The notes: generated by a model from the sequence alone, not told the origin. 12,052 nucleotides of DNA from CAYFMH01 sp964344165 (GCA_964344165.1 CAYFMH010000053.1:1-12052), one strand, 5' to 3'. Counted from the stretch's first letter, positions 1 to 6,020 are shown. Made by a program: numbers and translations.

Positions 1-227
1 TTTTCTCTGAAATCGCTTATTTATGCACTTAAATCGGATAGGTGTGAAAATTTACACGAAAGTTTCTTGACCATTTGGTCGTAAAAATGTGTTTTTAGAT
101 AACATTTTTTTAGGGGTTAAAAAATAAAGCTGACATAATATTAATTATTTTTACAAAAATGTCAAATTATTTTTCTGTAAAACAATGAGAGTCTTTTCTG
201 AAACTGAAAAAAACTTTAGAAGAAAAG
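1..227. other. AT-rich intergenic stretch, no gene seen
   Basis: I see no convincing gene here. The stretch is very A/T-rich. It contains a 12-bp perfect palindrome, GACCATTTGGTC, at 69-80, which could be an operator. On the minus strand TTGACA (165-160) faces an A/T-rich -10-like hexamer (TAATAT at 143-138, 16-nt spacer), a possible promoter for a gene leaving the window on the left. One near DnaA box, TTATGCACT at 21-29, stands alone, so I do not call an origin. Confidence 0.4.
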
Positions 228-393
228 ATGAAATTGGAAAGAAAAAAAAGGATTTTTTGGGAAAATAAAATCGTTTCTTCCTGGGAAAAAAGAACACGAT
301 GTGGAAAAAGAGTTTCCAATTGGGCGGACGGTGATCGTAAAACCTAAAGCAGGAGCAGATTTGCATGTCCTGCGTAGCTTTAGCGAAGAAGGA
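228..393 (+). pseudogene. Short frameshifted coding remnant, unknown function
   Basis: An ATG at 228 opens a frame that reads MKLERKK and then enters a run of eight A (242-249). In the +1 frame after that run the sequence becomes protein-like (GFFGKIKSFLPGKKEHD, then EFPIGRTVIVKPKAGADL) and ends at TAA 391-393. Removing one A from the run would give one continuous protein of about 54 residues. The last residues overlap the inverted-repeat element that starts near 354, so the natural 3' end may have been replaced. It could be a decayed gene, a slippage-expressed gene, a sequencing error in a homopolymer, or chance. I recognise no family. Confidence 0.25.
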
Positions 394-498
394 TAATCTG
401 CTTCGAAATTTTTTGGGATTGCACCACTGAAAAGTTTTTGTTCAATTTTCTCCCTTCGCTCTCAAGTACTCGGGACGGTGGACAGGCCAAAATTGAAC
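354..498. repeat. Nested inverted repeats, possible interspersed element
   Basis: Two perfect inverted repeats lie in a block much richer in G/C than its flanks. AGCAGATT (354-361) pairs with AATCTGCT (395-402) around a loop that itself holds TCCT/AGGA. GTTCAATTTT (440-449) pairs with AAAATTGAAC (489-498) around 39 nt. A competing stem, GCAGGA (349-354) with TCCTGC (368-373), overlaps the first. The block is not coding in any uninterrupted frame. It may be a small interspersed repeat or a structured RNA; I cannot tell which from one copy. Confidence 0.45.
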
Positions 499-582
499 CT
501 GCGGGGAAATCCCACTCAGTCAAAAAAGCTTCGTTGAGCGGGTAGAGAATAGGCTCCTACCGGGTAGTAAAATATTTTATGA

Positions 583-610
583 CCAATTTTTAGGAGGTGA
601 AGAATATTGG
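583..610 (+). promoter_or_regulatory. Perfect Shine-Dalgarno in the loop of a hairpin
   Basis: AGGAGGTGA at 592-600 matches the full anti-SD complement and stands 6 nt before a TTG (607-609). It is flanked by CCAAT (583-587) and ATTGG (606-610), which can pair with three further A-U/G-U pairs after one mismatch. This puts the SD in the loop and the TTG in the stem. Nearly all other genes in the window have no SD, so this site stands out. Confidence 0.4.
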
Positions 611-750
611 AAAAAATAGATGATTCTAATCAATTTTCTTCACAATCTGCGGCCGATCCATCTGCCAGTAGAGGATTTTTTGTTGTCCGATCCCGAAGAC
701 GGTCGACGCTAGCCAGTAGATCCCTACTGCCGCTGGAAACGTCACCGTAA
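607..750 (+). CDS. Possible 47-aa ORF antisense to the yidC 3' end
   Basis: A TTG at 607 with the perfect SD just upstream opens 47 codons, beginning MEKIDDSNQFSSQ and ending LLPLETSP before TAA at 748-750. From 626 on it lies wholly antisense to yidC. The Ser/Arg-rich composition there looks like an antisense shadow. The first seven or so codons are the only part not constrained by yidC. It may be the start of a gene whose body was lost by rearrangement. The SD is the only support. Confidence 0.15.
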   Translation: MEKIDDSNQFSSQSAADPSASRGFFVVRSRRRSTLASRSLLPLETSP

Positions 751-1885
751 AAAATCCAATCATCACCGGGAGGATCCAGAGCATCATTTTTTGCATCTGC
801 TCCATCTGTCCCATCATCCCATCAGCCGGGGGGACAGGGGATTTTGACTTTCGCTTGGCCGCTGAGGCAAAAGAAAGCTTCAAAGCCAAAAACTGAGAAA
901 GGCCTACCAAGATCGGCAACCCCCACCAAGCCGGGAGCGCCTCTAAATTCATCCCAAAAAACTGCGGATCCACAATCGTCAGATCAGCGGTTGCATTAAA
1001 TTTGTAGAGCAGATATTTCATGTGTGGAGAGAGACCATCTCGGACGACGAAGTAAATCCCGATCAAAAATGGCATTTGCAGTAGGATTGGCAGACAAGAG
1101 CTCATCGGGTTGATCTTGTGTGTTTTGTAGAGTTCCATAGTCTTCATCGCCAGCATCTGCTGATTTTTTCCATACTTTTCTCGTAGTTCCTGCATTTTTG
1201 GCTGCAGTTTCTGCAGCTCGTGCTGAGATCGCATGGCTTTTTGATTTGGGAGGAAAAGGATGATCCGGACCAAAACGGTCAAAAGCACAATCGACCAACC
1301 GAGTGAGTGTGTTGGCAATTTTTCTGTAAAGAAAACGAGAAGATTAAAAAGCGGCTTGGAGATAATCGCCCGAAAAAGCTGTCGAAAAACCCCTGGACTA
1401 TCAAATTCAATGGTTTCTGAGGTGATTGTCTGCGTTTCTTCTCCAGAGAGAAACTGCATCCGGATCTGGTAGTTTCCTGACTCGGTGAACACATCTGCAT
1501 TGAAGTGTTTAAAACTAAAAATATCAGAATGGTTTGGTTCGAGCGTCAGACTTTTTACCGACTTTTTTTCACAATTAGAAAAATCAGAAACCACCACTTC
1601 TTGATCATTAATCTTTCGGAAAACTTGTAGAGATTCCGGATTTTCACACGGAGGGGTAAAAACAATCTTTTGCTCGGTTTTATTGATAACTTTGAACTGA
1701 GCGAGATTTCCCAGCACGATAGAATCATCTACTGGTTTGATCGTGATGGCTGATTCTGATCCGTTTCCATTTTTTTTGTCTTTGTCTCCGAAGAAATAAT
1801 CAAATCCCAATAGGGCAACATAGAAGACAATAAACCAGATCAGAAAGCTTTTGAGAAAATCGTTGAACTTGTTGAGTTTGGACAT
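626..1885 (-). CDS. yidC: Membrane protein insertase YidC/Oxa1
   Basis: YidC inserts and folds membrane proteins, alone or with SecYEG, at the cytoplasmic membrane. From ATG 1885 the protein has 419 residues. A first membrane helix lies at about 10-32. A short extracytoplasmic domain (about 35-175) is much smaller than the proteobacterial P1 domain. The conserved 60KD_IMP core follows, with helices near 197-214, 263-284, 319-337 and 368-407. The core holds the functional arginine in VLVRIILF (Arg207), which sits in the hydrophilic groove, and the basic cytoplasmic hairpin with KLQPKMQELREKYG. An in-frame TTG at 1894 could add three residues; neither start has an SD. It is last in the rpmH-rnpA-yidC order, 31 nt after rnpA, and stops with TAG. 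I am confident of the family. Confidence 0.96.
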   Translation of the reverse strand: MSKLNKFNDFLKSFLIWFIVFYVALLGFDYFFGDKDKKNGNGSESAITIKPVDDSIVLGNLAQFKVINKTEQKIVFTPPCENPESLQVFRKINDQEVVVSDFSNCEKKSVKSLTLEPNHSDIFSFKHFNADVFTESGNYQIRMQFLSGEETQTITSETIEFDSPGVFRQLFRAIISKPLFNLLVFFTEKLPTHSLGWSIVLLTVLVRIILFLPNQKAMRSQHELQKLQPKMQELREKYGKNQQMLAMKTMELYKTHKINPMSSCLPILLQMPFLIGIYFVVRDGLSPHMKYLLYKFNATADLTIVDPQFFGMNLEALPAWWGLPILVGLSQFLALKLSFASAAKRKSKSPVPPADGMMGQMEQMQKMMLWILPVMIGFFTVTFPAAVGIYWLASTVFGIGQQKILYWQMDRPQIVKKID

Positions 1886-1888
1886 TTT

Positions 1889-1916
1889 ATTCAATCTTCA
1901 ATTAGGAATTATCAAT
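1889..1916 (-). repeat. 28-bp AT-rich leader repeat before yidC
   Basis: This spacer matches 26 of 28 bases of the spacer before rnpA (2277-2304), including the core AATTAGGAATTATCAAT. In both cases it ends 3 nt from the ATG of the next gene. It could be a duplicated leader or a copy of a dispersed AT-rich spacer repeat. Confidence 0.6.
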
Positions 1917-2273
1917 TTATGATTTTTTCTTTTTTGACTTTAACCGGTTTTGAAAACTTAAGAATTCAAAAAACGATTTCTGTAGATCGGCGGAATTCTG
2001 CGGATTTTTATCTCCATTGTAAAGACAAATGACATTTTTGCCTTCGAGGTAGGGGAGTACTCGCTTGCGGATAATCTCATAGATCTGACGTCGGAGACGA
2101 TTGCGGGCGACGGCTTTTTTGGCGTATTTTTTGCTCACCACGACGGCGAAGTGAGAAATTTTATCCCGACTGTCGCTCGTCAAAAAAGTAATCTTCCCAG
2201 CCCGAAAACGCTTCGAAGATCGGAAGCATTTCTGAAAAAGGCGAGTAGAGAAGGTATTGGCTTTAGAAATCAT
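1917..2273 (-). CDS. rnpA: Ribonuclease P protein component
   Basis: RnpA binds RNase P RNA and helps it remove the 5' leader of pre-tRNA. From ATG 2273 the protein has 118 residues, the usual length, and is strongly basic. The diagnostic RNR motif is clear at about 56-69 (ARNRLRRQIYEIIR), preceded by the central strand segment FAVVVSKKYAKKAV. The N-terminal RFRAGK region and a Lys-rich tail also fit. An in-frame TTG at 2282 would add three residues (MNN); no SD supports either start. It lies between rpmH and yidC, its usual place, and ends 31 nt before yidC, consistent with one transcript. Confidence 0.94.
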   Translation of the reverse strand: MISKANTFSTRLFQKCFRSSKRFRAGKITFLTSDSRDKISHFAVVVSKKYAKKAVARNRLRRQIYEIIRKRVLPYLEGKNVICLYNGDKNPQNSADLQKSFFEFLSFQNRLKSKKKKS

Positions 2274-2276
2274 ATT

Positions 2277-2348
2277 ATTCAATTATCAATTAGGAATTAT
2301 CAATGATCAATTAAATTGAAGACTGATAATTGAAGATTGGTAATTGAA
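2277..2348 (-). repeat. AT-rich repeat spacer between rpmH and rnpA
   Basis: Positions 2277-2304 copy the yidC leader repeat (26 of 28). The rest, up to 2348, is built of further AATTGAAGA/AATTGATAAT-like units in both orientations. The same vocabulary returns at 12028-12048. No gene is visible in it. Confidence 0.55.
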
Positions 2349-2501
2349 TTACTTCCAAGACTTCTCTTTTGGTTCCACGCTGAGTAGTTTTCGTCCTTTT
2401 GATCGTCGAGCGGCTAGTACTCGTCGTCCTGATTTGGTTTGCATTCGTGCTCGAAACCCATGGGTTCGAAGTCGTTTTCGCCATCGTCTTTTTGCGATCA
2501 T
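2349..2501 (-). CDS. rpmH: 50S ribosomal protein L34
   Basis: L34 is a small basic protein of the large ribosomal subunit. The 50-residue product carries the signature RTHGFRARM (12-20) followed by QTKSGRRVLAARRSKGRKLL, the conserved L34 body. The N-terminus is odd: instead of the usual K-R-T-(Y/F)-Q-P opening it reads MIAKRRWRKRL. The C-terminus has an extra tail of about ten residues (SVEPKEKSWK). ATG 2501 is the only sensible start; AATTAAAA precedes it with no SD. It is the first gene of the rpmH-rnpA-yidC cluster and is served by the promoter at 2530-2558. Confidence 0.95.
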   Translation of the reverse strand: MIAKRRWRKRLRTHGFRARMQTKSGRRVLAARRSKGRKLLSVEPKEKSWK

Positions 2502-2529
2502 TTTTAATTCGGATTAAATTTGCCGGCCA

Positions 2530-2558
2530 ACTGTAGTGAGAGGGGGAAGAATTGTCAA
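2530..2558 (-). promoter_or_regulatory. Sigma-70-type promoter of the rpmH operon
   Basis: On the minus strand a perfect TTGACA (2558-2553) is followed by a 17-nt spacer and TACAGT (2535-2530, 4 of 6 matches to TATAAT). The predicted start point leaves a leader of roughly 20 nt before rpmH, so little space remains for regulation of translation. Confidence 0.65.
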
Positions 2559-2630
2559 ATTACAATTTGCATAATAAACATTCTCCATTGTTTCCTGATT
2601 TTCCAAGCTGAGAATGGCAGCATTTACCGT

Positions 2631-2831
2631 CTAAAATTCTTCTTTTTTTTCGGGGCTCTCCCAGATAATTCTGACGCGTGCTTTTGTTTTTTTGAGTCCA
2701 TTTTCCATTTTTTGCCGTAATTTTTCAGCTTTTTCTTTATCCGAAAAAATTTCTTTTGTGATCAGCCCTTCATTGATCGATCCTTCATTAAACATTCGAA
2801 ATTCCAAAGAATAAACCTCTAAATCTTCCAT
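2631..2831 (-). CDS. Small conserved-looking protein, unknown function
   Basis: This is a 66-residue acidic/basic mixed protein without signal or membrane segment. The middle (FSDKEKAEKLRQKMENGLKKTK) looks like one helix, followed by a short strand (ARVRIIW). Its ATG overlaps the TAA of the upstream gene by one base (TAATG), the usual sign of translational coupling, which is the main support that it is real. It ends in TAG at 2633-2631. I recognise no family. Its partner is the 225-residue gene before it. Confidence 0.7.
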   Translation of the reverse strand: MEDLEVYSLEFRMFNEGSINEGLITKEIFSDKEKAEKLRQKMENGLKKTKARVRIIWESPEKKEEF

Positions 2832-3508
2832 TATTTAATTTTTCCCACAATGTTTCTCAGCGTACTTACAGGATTTCCATTCAGAGTGAATTTAGCATCT
2901 TTTACCTGAAGCATTTGTGTACCACTTATCGTAAAACGAGCCCAATGACCTTTTTGGGAAGAAATAATGTCGTCACATGAATGACCTCTTTTTATTAGAA
3001 GTGTTTTTATTTCTTCTAAAACTGTTTTTCCAATATCCAAAGTGGCTATCTCAGAAGCTAAGCGAATAGCTAATTCAAGTGCTTTTACTTCTGTTTTTTC
3101 TTGCGATAAAAATCTATCTTTTATTGAAGCGAATGCTTTTGTTTTCTTGGCTTGATCTAGCTTATCTTTGGCTCTGGTTTTCACCAGCATGGTTAAATCA
3201 ACATCTCCCTCAATTAATTGATCAAGGGTTTTTGCATTTGCACTTCTATCAGAGAGCATATCATCATAATCTACTCGATCACTCCCACCACCTGCCGCTT
3301 GGATGGCAGCTTCTGCTCGTGCCAAAGTATCTTCGGTCACTGCTTCAATATCCTTTTTTAGTGGTTCTGAGGAATCAGTCCCTCCTACTTCTTTACGATC
3401 AGCCTTAACTTTTTCTTGAAAGGCTTGCACACTAGCTGCAGGGATTAAAATCGCCTTCTTAGGTTTTGTTTCAGGTTTACTTGGAGGGGAATCCGAAATA
3501 GGTGGCAT
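2831..3508 (-). CDS. Helical protein of unknown function
   Basis: From ATG 3508 the product has 225 residues. A Pro/Lys-rich start (MPPISDSPPSKPETKPKK) leads into a long charged, Ala-rich helical region (about 25-150) with no membrane span. A more compact C-terminal part (about 150-225) contains GHSCDD and a strand-rich end (HWARFTISGTQMLQVKDAKF). The frame stays open to an ATG at 3583, but I prefer 3508: a TTGACA-like -35 (3562-3557, minus strand) lies inside the possible extension, and the extension is AT-rich and hydrophobic. It is coupled to the 66-residue gene and divergent from rpmE. No function can be assigned. Confidence 0.75.
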   Translation of the reverse strand: MPPISDSPPSKPETKPKKAILIPAASVQAFQEKVKADRKEVGGTDSSEPLKKDIEAVTEDTLARAEAAIQAAGGGSDRVDYDDMLSDRSANAKTLDQLIEGDVDLTMLVKTRAKDKLDQAKKTKAFASIKDRFLSQEKTEVKALELAIRLASEIATLDIGKTVLEEIKTLLIKRGHSCDDIISSQKGHWARFTISGTQMLQVKDAKFTLNGNPVSTLRNIVGKIK

Positions 3509-3590
3509 TGTCCTATTTAAAAAAATACCATCGAAAAATGCTTTTAAAATTAAAAATGTCAAATTAAAATCATAATTCTCCACAAAATCC

Positions 3591-3618
3591 TTGACTTATC
3601 GTTTGTGAAAAATACAAT
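3591..3618 (+). promoter_or_regulatory. Promoter of the rpmE transcript
   Basis: TTGACT (3591-3596), a 16-nt spacer and TACAAT (3613-3618) make a good sigma-70-type promoter. The start point should fall near 3625, which gives rpmE a leader of about 95 nt, long for this window. Confidence 0.65.
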
Positions 3619-3640
3619 CGGCCGGCTTTTTTGAATTATT

Positions 3641-3715
3641 TTAGGGGGTGAGATAGAGTTTTTCCCCTTCTAAAAAAAGCTGAAAATAACTTATTCAAGG
3701 CATCTAACCCCCTAA
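3641..3715 (+). promoter_or_regulatory. Structured rpmE leader, possible L31 autoregulatory site
   Basis: TTAGGGGGT (3641-3649) is exactly complementary to ACCCCCTAA (3707-3715), which ends 3 nt before the rpmE ATG. The same G-run can instead pair with TCCCCTT-like sequence at 3663-3668, a nearer alternative. The closed long-range form would bury the translation start region. L31 leaders that regulate rpmE are known in several phyla, so autoregulation by L31 is a reasonable inference. The pairing is seen; the function is not. Confidence 0.45.
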
Positions 3716-3718
3716 ACA

Positions 3719-4138
3719 ATGAAAAAAGACATTCATCCACAGACACATCCGGTTATTTTTCGCGATGTAGCGGGAAAAAAAGACTTCATCATGTACTCGA
3801 CGCTCACCAGTGAAGAAGTAGAAAAAGTCGATGGTGTAGATCATTATGTGATTCGTCTGGATGTTTCGAGTGCGACACATCCTTTTTTCACCGGGAGTCA
3901 ACATCTCGTGGATACTTCTGGACGAGTAGAAAAATTCAAGGCCAAAATGGCCAAAGTAGAAAAAACAGCTCCTAAAAAAGCAACTCCACCACAAGCGGCA
4001 AATGATAACAAAAAGGAAGAAGAACCAAAAGCAGAATCCGGCTCTACTGAAGCTCCAGCCTTCTCCCGATCTGATCGGGATTCGGCTGACAAGTCGTCGG
4101 AAAAGGAAGTTATAGAAAAAGAAGAAGTGGCGGCTTAA
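3719..4138 (+). CDS. rpmE: 50S ribosomal protein L31 with long acidic tail
   Basis: L31 bridges the two ribosomal subunits. Residues 1-78 are a good L31: MKKDIHP at the start, PVIFRDVAGKKDFIMYST, the VRLD-like strand followed by SSATHPFFTG (51-59), and VDTSGRVEKFKAKM. There is no CxxC pair, so it is the zinc-free (B-type-like) form. After residue 80 comes a low-complexity tail of about 60 residues (Lys/Pro/Ala, then Glu/Ser-rich), far beyond the 70-90 residues usual for L31. Part of the tail (SRSDRD, 116-121) is encoded by a palindrome. No SD precedes the ATG. It leads a likely operon with the membrane protein 9 nt downstream. Confidence 0.93.
   Translation: MKKDIHPQTHPVIFRDVAGKKDFIMYSTLTSEEVEKVDGVDHYVIRLDVSSATHPFFTGSQHLVDTSGRVEKFKAKMAKVEKTAPKKATPPQAANDNKKEEEPKAESGSTEAPAFSRSDRDSADKSSEKEVIEKEEVAA
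4064..4080. repeat. Palindrome inside the rpmE tail
   Basis: TCCCGATC (4064-4071) and GATCGGGA (4073-4080) are perfect inverted copies around a single T. They lie in the low-complexity tail of L31, where an inserted short palindrome would do no harm. Confidence 0.6.
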
Positions 4139-4147
4139 AATAAAAAA

Positions 4148-5038
4148 ATGAAAAAAAAATCATCAGTTTTAACTTTTCAGGACTGGAAAAGCCTAAAAAA
4201 AGAATCTTTTAAAGCTTTTCCTTCTGTTTTTTGGCGTATTGCGGGGATTAATCTCTTCGTGATGATTTTTATGTTTTTGGGAGCCGGTCTTTTGAGCGGA
4301 ATAACGCTTTTGATTTTTGAGAACCATGAAACCCTAGAAAACATCATCGCCAATATTCGTATGGGGGGCTATGTCGAAGCAGGCAGTATTTTTGGTTTAA
4401 CAACTCTGTTTTTTTTCTTTTTCCTTTGGGTTTTACTTTTTTCTATTCTTGGGAAGATTGGAAACATTTTGGTGATGAAAAATCTTGTAGGTAAAAAGTT
4501 AAAAAACCCATTTACAACTTATTTTGTTGATACATGGAAATATTTGGGGCGATATGTGTTCTTGGGACTTAAAATTTTATGGTATGTTGGATGGCCACTT
4601 TTAATTGTTTTAATTTTTTTGGGAATAATTCCTTATTTTTTAAAAATCGATTTTTATTATGAAGTTTTTGGAATTTTAGTAGCAGGAGTTTTAATCTGGA
4701 GAATTGTTTATATTTTATTGGCCCCTCAGATACTTATTCATTTTGGAAAAAACACCAAAAAAAGCTTCAACTCTGCCATAGAGTTAGTAAAAGGGGATTG
4801 GTGGTCAGTAGCTTTTTATACAGTGGCTTTTTTGGTTTTGATCAGTATCCCTCGTCTTTTGTTTTGGGGGCCACAGATTTTGACTGAGAGTGGTTTACTG
4901 TCTCCAAATGAAAATATTTTAGGAATTTTTAGTCTTATTGACTTTTGTTATTCTTTCTTTATTTTGGTCCCACTTTTGGTTTCTTTCTTATATTTCTTAA
5001 TGTTGCACCTCGTGAAGGTGAAGAAAATCAAAATATAG
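4148..5038 (+). CDS. Polytopic membrane protein, unknown function
   Basis: This 296-residue protein has about six or seven membrane helices: roughly 31-56, 81-107, 136-163, 170-197, 219-240 and 256-290. The N-terminus is basic and cytoplasmic-looking (MKKKSSVLTFQDWKSLKK), and the tail is Lys-rich (KVKKIKI). Between helices there are cytoplasmic-type basic loops (KNLVGKKLKNPF, GKNTKKSFNSAIELVKGDWW). The latter resembles the amphipathic repeats of bacterial DUF-type membrane proteins with internal symmetry, but I cannot name a family. It starts 9 nt after rpmE without an SD and is very T-rich in codon use. It stops with TAG. Confidence 0.82.
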   Translation: MKKKSSVLTFQDWKSLKKESFKAFPSVFWRIAGINLFVMIFMFLGAGLLSGITLLIFENHETLENIIANIRMGGYVEAGSIFGLTTLFFFFFLWVLLFSILGKIGNILVMKNLVGKKLKNPFTTYFVDTWKYLGRYVFLGLKILWYVGWPLLIVLIFLGIIPYFLKIDFYYEVFGILVAGVLIWRIVYILLAPQILIHFGKNTKKSFNSAIELVKGDWWSVAFYTVAFLVLISIPRLLFWGPQILTESGLLSPNENILGIFSLIDFCYSFFILVPLLVSFLYFLMLHLVKVKKIKI

Positions 5039-5040
5039 AA

Positions 5041-5120
5041 TAATGAGTAATGATGAATGAATAATGATTAATAAAATTCCAAAATTTTTAATTCTAAATT
5101 TTTAATTTTTAATTGATAAA
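5041..5120. repeat. Low-complexity AT spacer with short tandem units
   Basis: The first part repeats TAATGA-like units (TAATGAGTAATGATGAATGA). The second repeats TTTTTAATT units three times. It separates the membrane protein from rpmF. No promoter hexamers stand out. Confidence 0.5.
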
Positions 5121-5122
5121 CC

Positions 5123-5362
5123 ATGTCAAAAAAACCAGTACCAAAGAAAAAACAAGCCGTGAGTTCTACCCGTTCGCGATACTCTACCTTCGCCCGGAAA
5201 AAACAAATCAAGCTCGTCAACGGGCTCGTCCTCGATAAATGTCCAGACTGCGGGGCAACAAAAAAAAGACACTTCGCTTGCCAAGAATGTGGTAAATATA
5301 AAGGTCGGGAAGTCTACGAAGTGAAAAAATCTTCTGAGCCGATCCAAGAGATTGAGGCGTAG
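5123..5362 (+). CDS. rpmF: 50S ribosomal protein L32
   Basis: L32 is a small zinc-binding protein of the large subunit. The 79-residue product starts with the typical PVPKKK motif and the Ser/Arg-rich TRSRYSTFARKK segment. It then shows a four-cysteine zinc ribbon, CPDC (Cys40, Cys43) and CQEC (Cys53, Cys56), and the diagnostic KYKGREV. A short acidic tail (SSEPIQEIEA) is extra. Unlike in many bacteria it is not followed by plsX/fabH. The ATG follows an AT spacer without an SD; the stop is TAG. Confidence 0.94.
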   Translation: MSKKPVPKKKQAVSSTRSRYSTFARKKQIKLVNGLVLDKCPDCGATKKRHFACQECGKYKGREVYEVKKSSEPIQEIEA

Positions 5363-5387
5363 TTTTTATTTTTTAATAATTTAAAAA

Positions 5388-5840
5388 ATGGGAGCGGAAG
5401 CATTTAACGTCCGAATAAAAGAATCAGAGAGGGTTCCTGGGAGTTTTTTGTTGGTGTCTGAAGAAAAAGCTCCCGGACTTGTTTTGGATATAAAAAAAGG
5501 GATGCCCGAAGAAATTGAAATTGGCCCAGAAAATGTAGAAGCTGCAGAAGTATTTGTTCGATGTGTTGTAAATGAGCTTTTGAGAGAATCTGATGATAAA
5601 GAAATAAGTTTCCAAGGACCATCAGATGTTCCTGTGGAAGTTTTTTTGGTGGATGGCTATCAAGAATATGAAGGTGAAAGACCCGGAATACTTTTAGAAC
5701 CTATGCCGGGACACGAAGATAAATTTGATTTGCTGGACCCTAATTTAGAAGATCAAATTGGAACAACAGTAAAGGCTACCACTCAAATGGTAAGATCAAA
5801 CCCTCGTCCTCAATTATTTTTTAGAGAGAAGAGTGTTTAA
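5388..5840 (+). CDS. Acidic protein of unknown function
   Basis: This is a 150-residue, strongly acidic, soluble-looking protein. Residues 1-60 look like alternating strands and a helix (SFLLVSEEKAPGLVLDIKKG, then a helix near 50-68). The middle is acidic (SDVPVEVFLVDGYQEYEGE), and the C-terminus is Pro/Arg-rich (MVRSNPRPQLFFREKSV). There are no cysteine pairs beyond one Cys, and no signal peptide or membrane span. It begins 25 nt after rpmF with only A/T before the ATG, so it may ride on the same transcript. I recognise no family. Confidence 0.75.
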   Translation: MGAEAFNVRIKESERVPGSFLLVSEEKAPGLVLDIKKGMPEEIEIGPENVEAAEVFVRCVVNELLRESDDKEISFQGPSDVPVEVFLVDGYQEYEGERPGILLEPMPGHEDKFDLLDPNLEDQIGTTVKATTQMVRSNPRPQLFFREKSV

Positions 5841-5904
5841 TTTGCCAAATAAAAGTTATTTATGCTATTGTTTCTACTCTCTTTCTGAGTCTTGGAATTT
5901 TCTT

Positions 5905-5934
5905 TTGACAATAAGCCTGGAAAGTTTTTATTAA
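5905..5934 (+). promoter_or_regulatory. Possible promoter of the malic enzyme gene
   Basis: A perfect TTGACA (5905-5910) is followed, after 18 nt, by TATTAA (5929-5934), a weaker -10. It would give a leader of about 80 nt before ATG 6021, containing the hairpin at 5952-6002. Confidence 0.45.
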
Positions 5935-5951
5935 GTTTTTTTGTTTGATAC

Positions 5952-6011
5952 TTGACCTACTTGTCCTAGTTTGAGAAGATGGTGAGGCCTAGCGTAGGTC
6001 GATACTTTTTT
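5952..6011 (+). promoter_or_regulatory. Hairpin plus T-run in the malic enzyme leader
   Basis: TTGACCTAC (5952-5960) pairs with GTAGGTCGA (5994-6002, one G-U pair), with an inner CTAG/CTAG pairing, and a run of six T follows at 6006-6011. This could be an attenuator or an imperfect terminator. The 33-nt loop is large for an intrinsic terminator. Confidence 0.3.
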
Positions 6012-6020
6012 AAAAATAAA

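Noticed and set aside
1..180. Possible replication origin, since rpmH-rnpA-yidC often lies beside dnaA/oriC.
   Set aside because: Only isolated near matches to DnaA boxes (21-29, 3576-3584) were found. There is no cluster, and dnaA is not in the window.
151..366. A minus-strand 71-codon frame rich in Phe and Lys.
   Set aside because: Its composition is what antisense of poly-A/T sequence gives. It has no SD, no domain and a better frame on the other strand.
301..600. RNase P RNA, tmRNA, SRP RNA or a 16S 3' end (AGGAGGTGA complement).
   Set aside because: I looked for the conserved cores (P4 of RNase P, the tmRNA tRNA-like ends, the SRP loop, the 16S GGATCACCTCC end) on both strands and found none.
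365..619. An 84-codon plus-strand frame appears if TGA is read as glycine (TGA at 428 and 494).
   Set aside because: Every accepted gene is full length under the standard code and none uses an in-frame TGA, although they contain many glycines. Recoding is therefore unlikely, and the frame is better explained by decay or chance.
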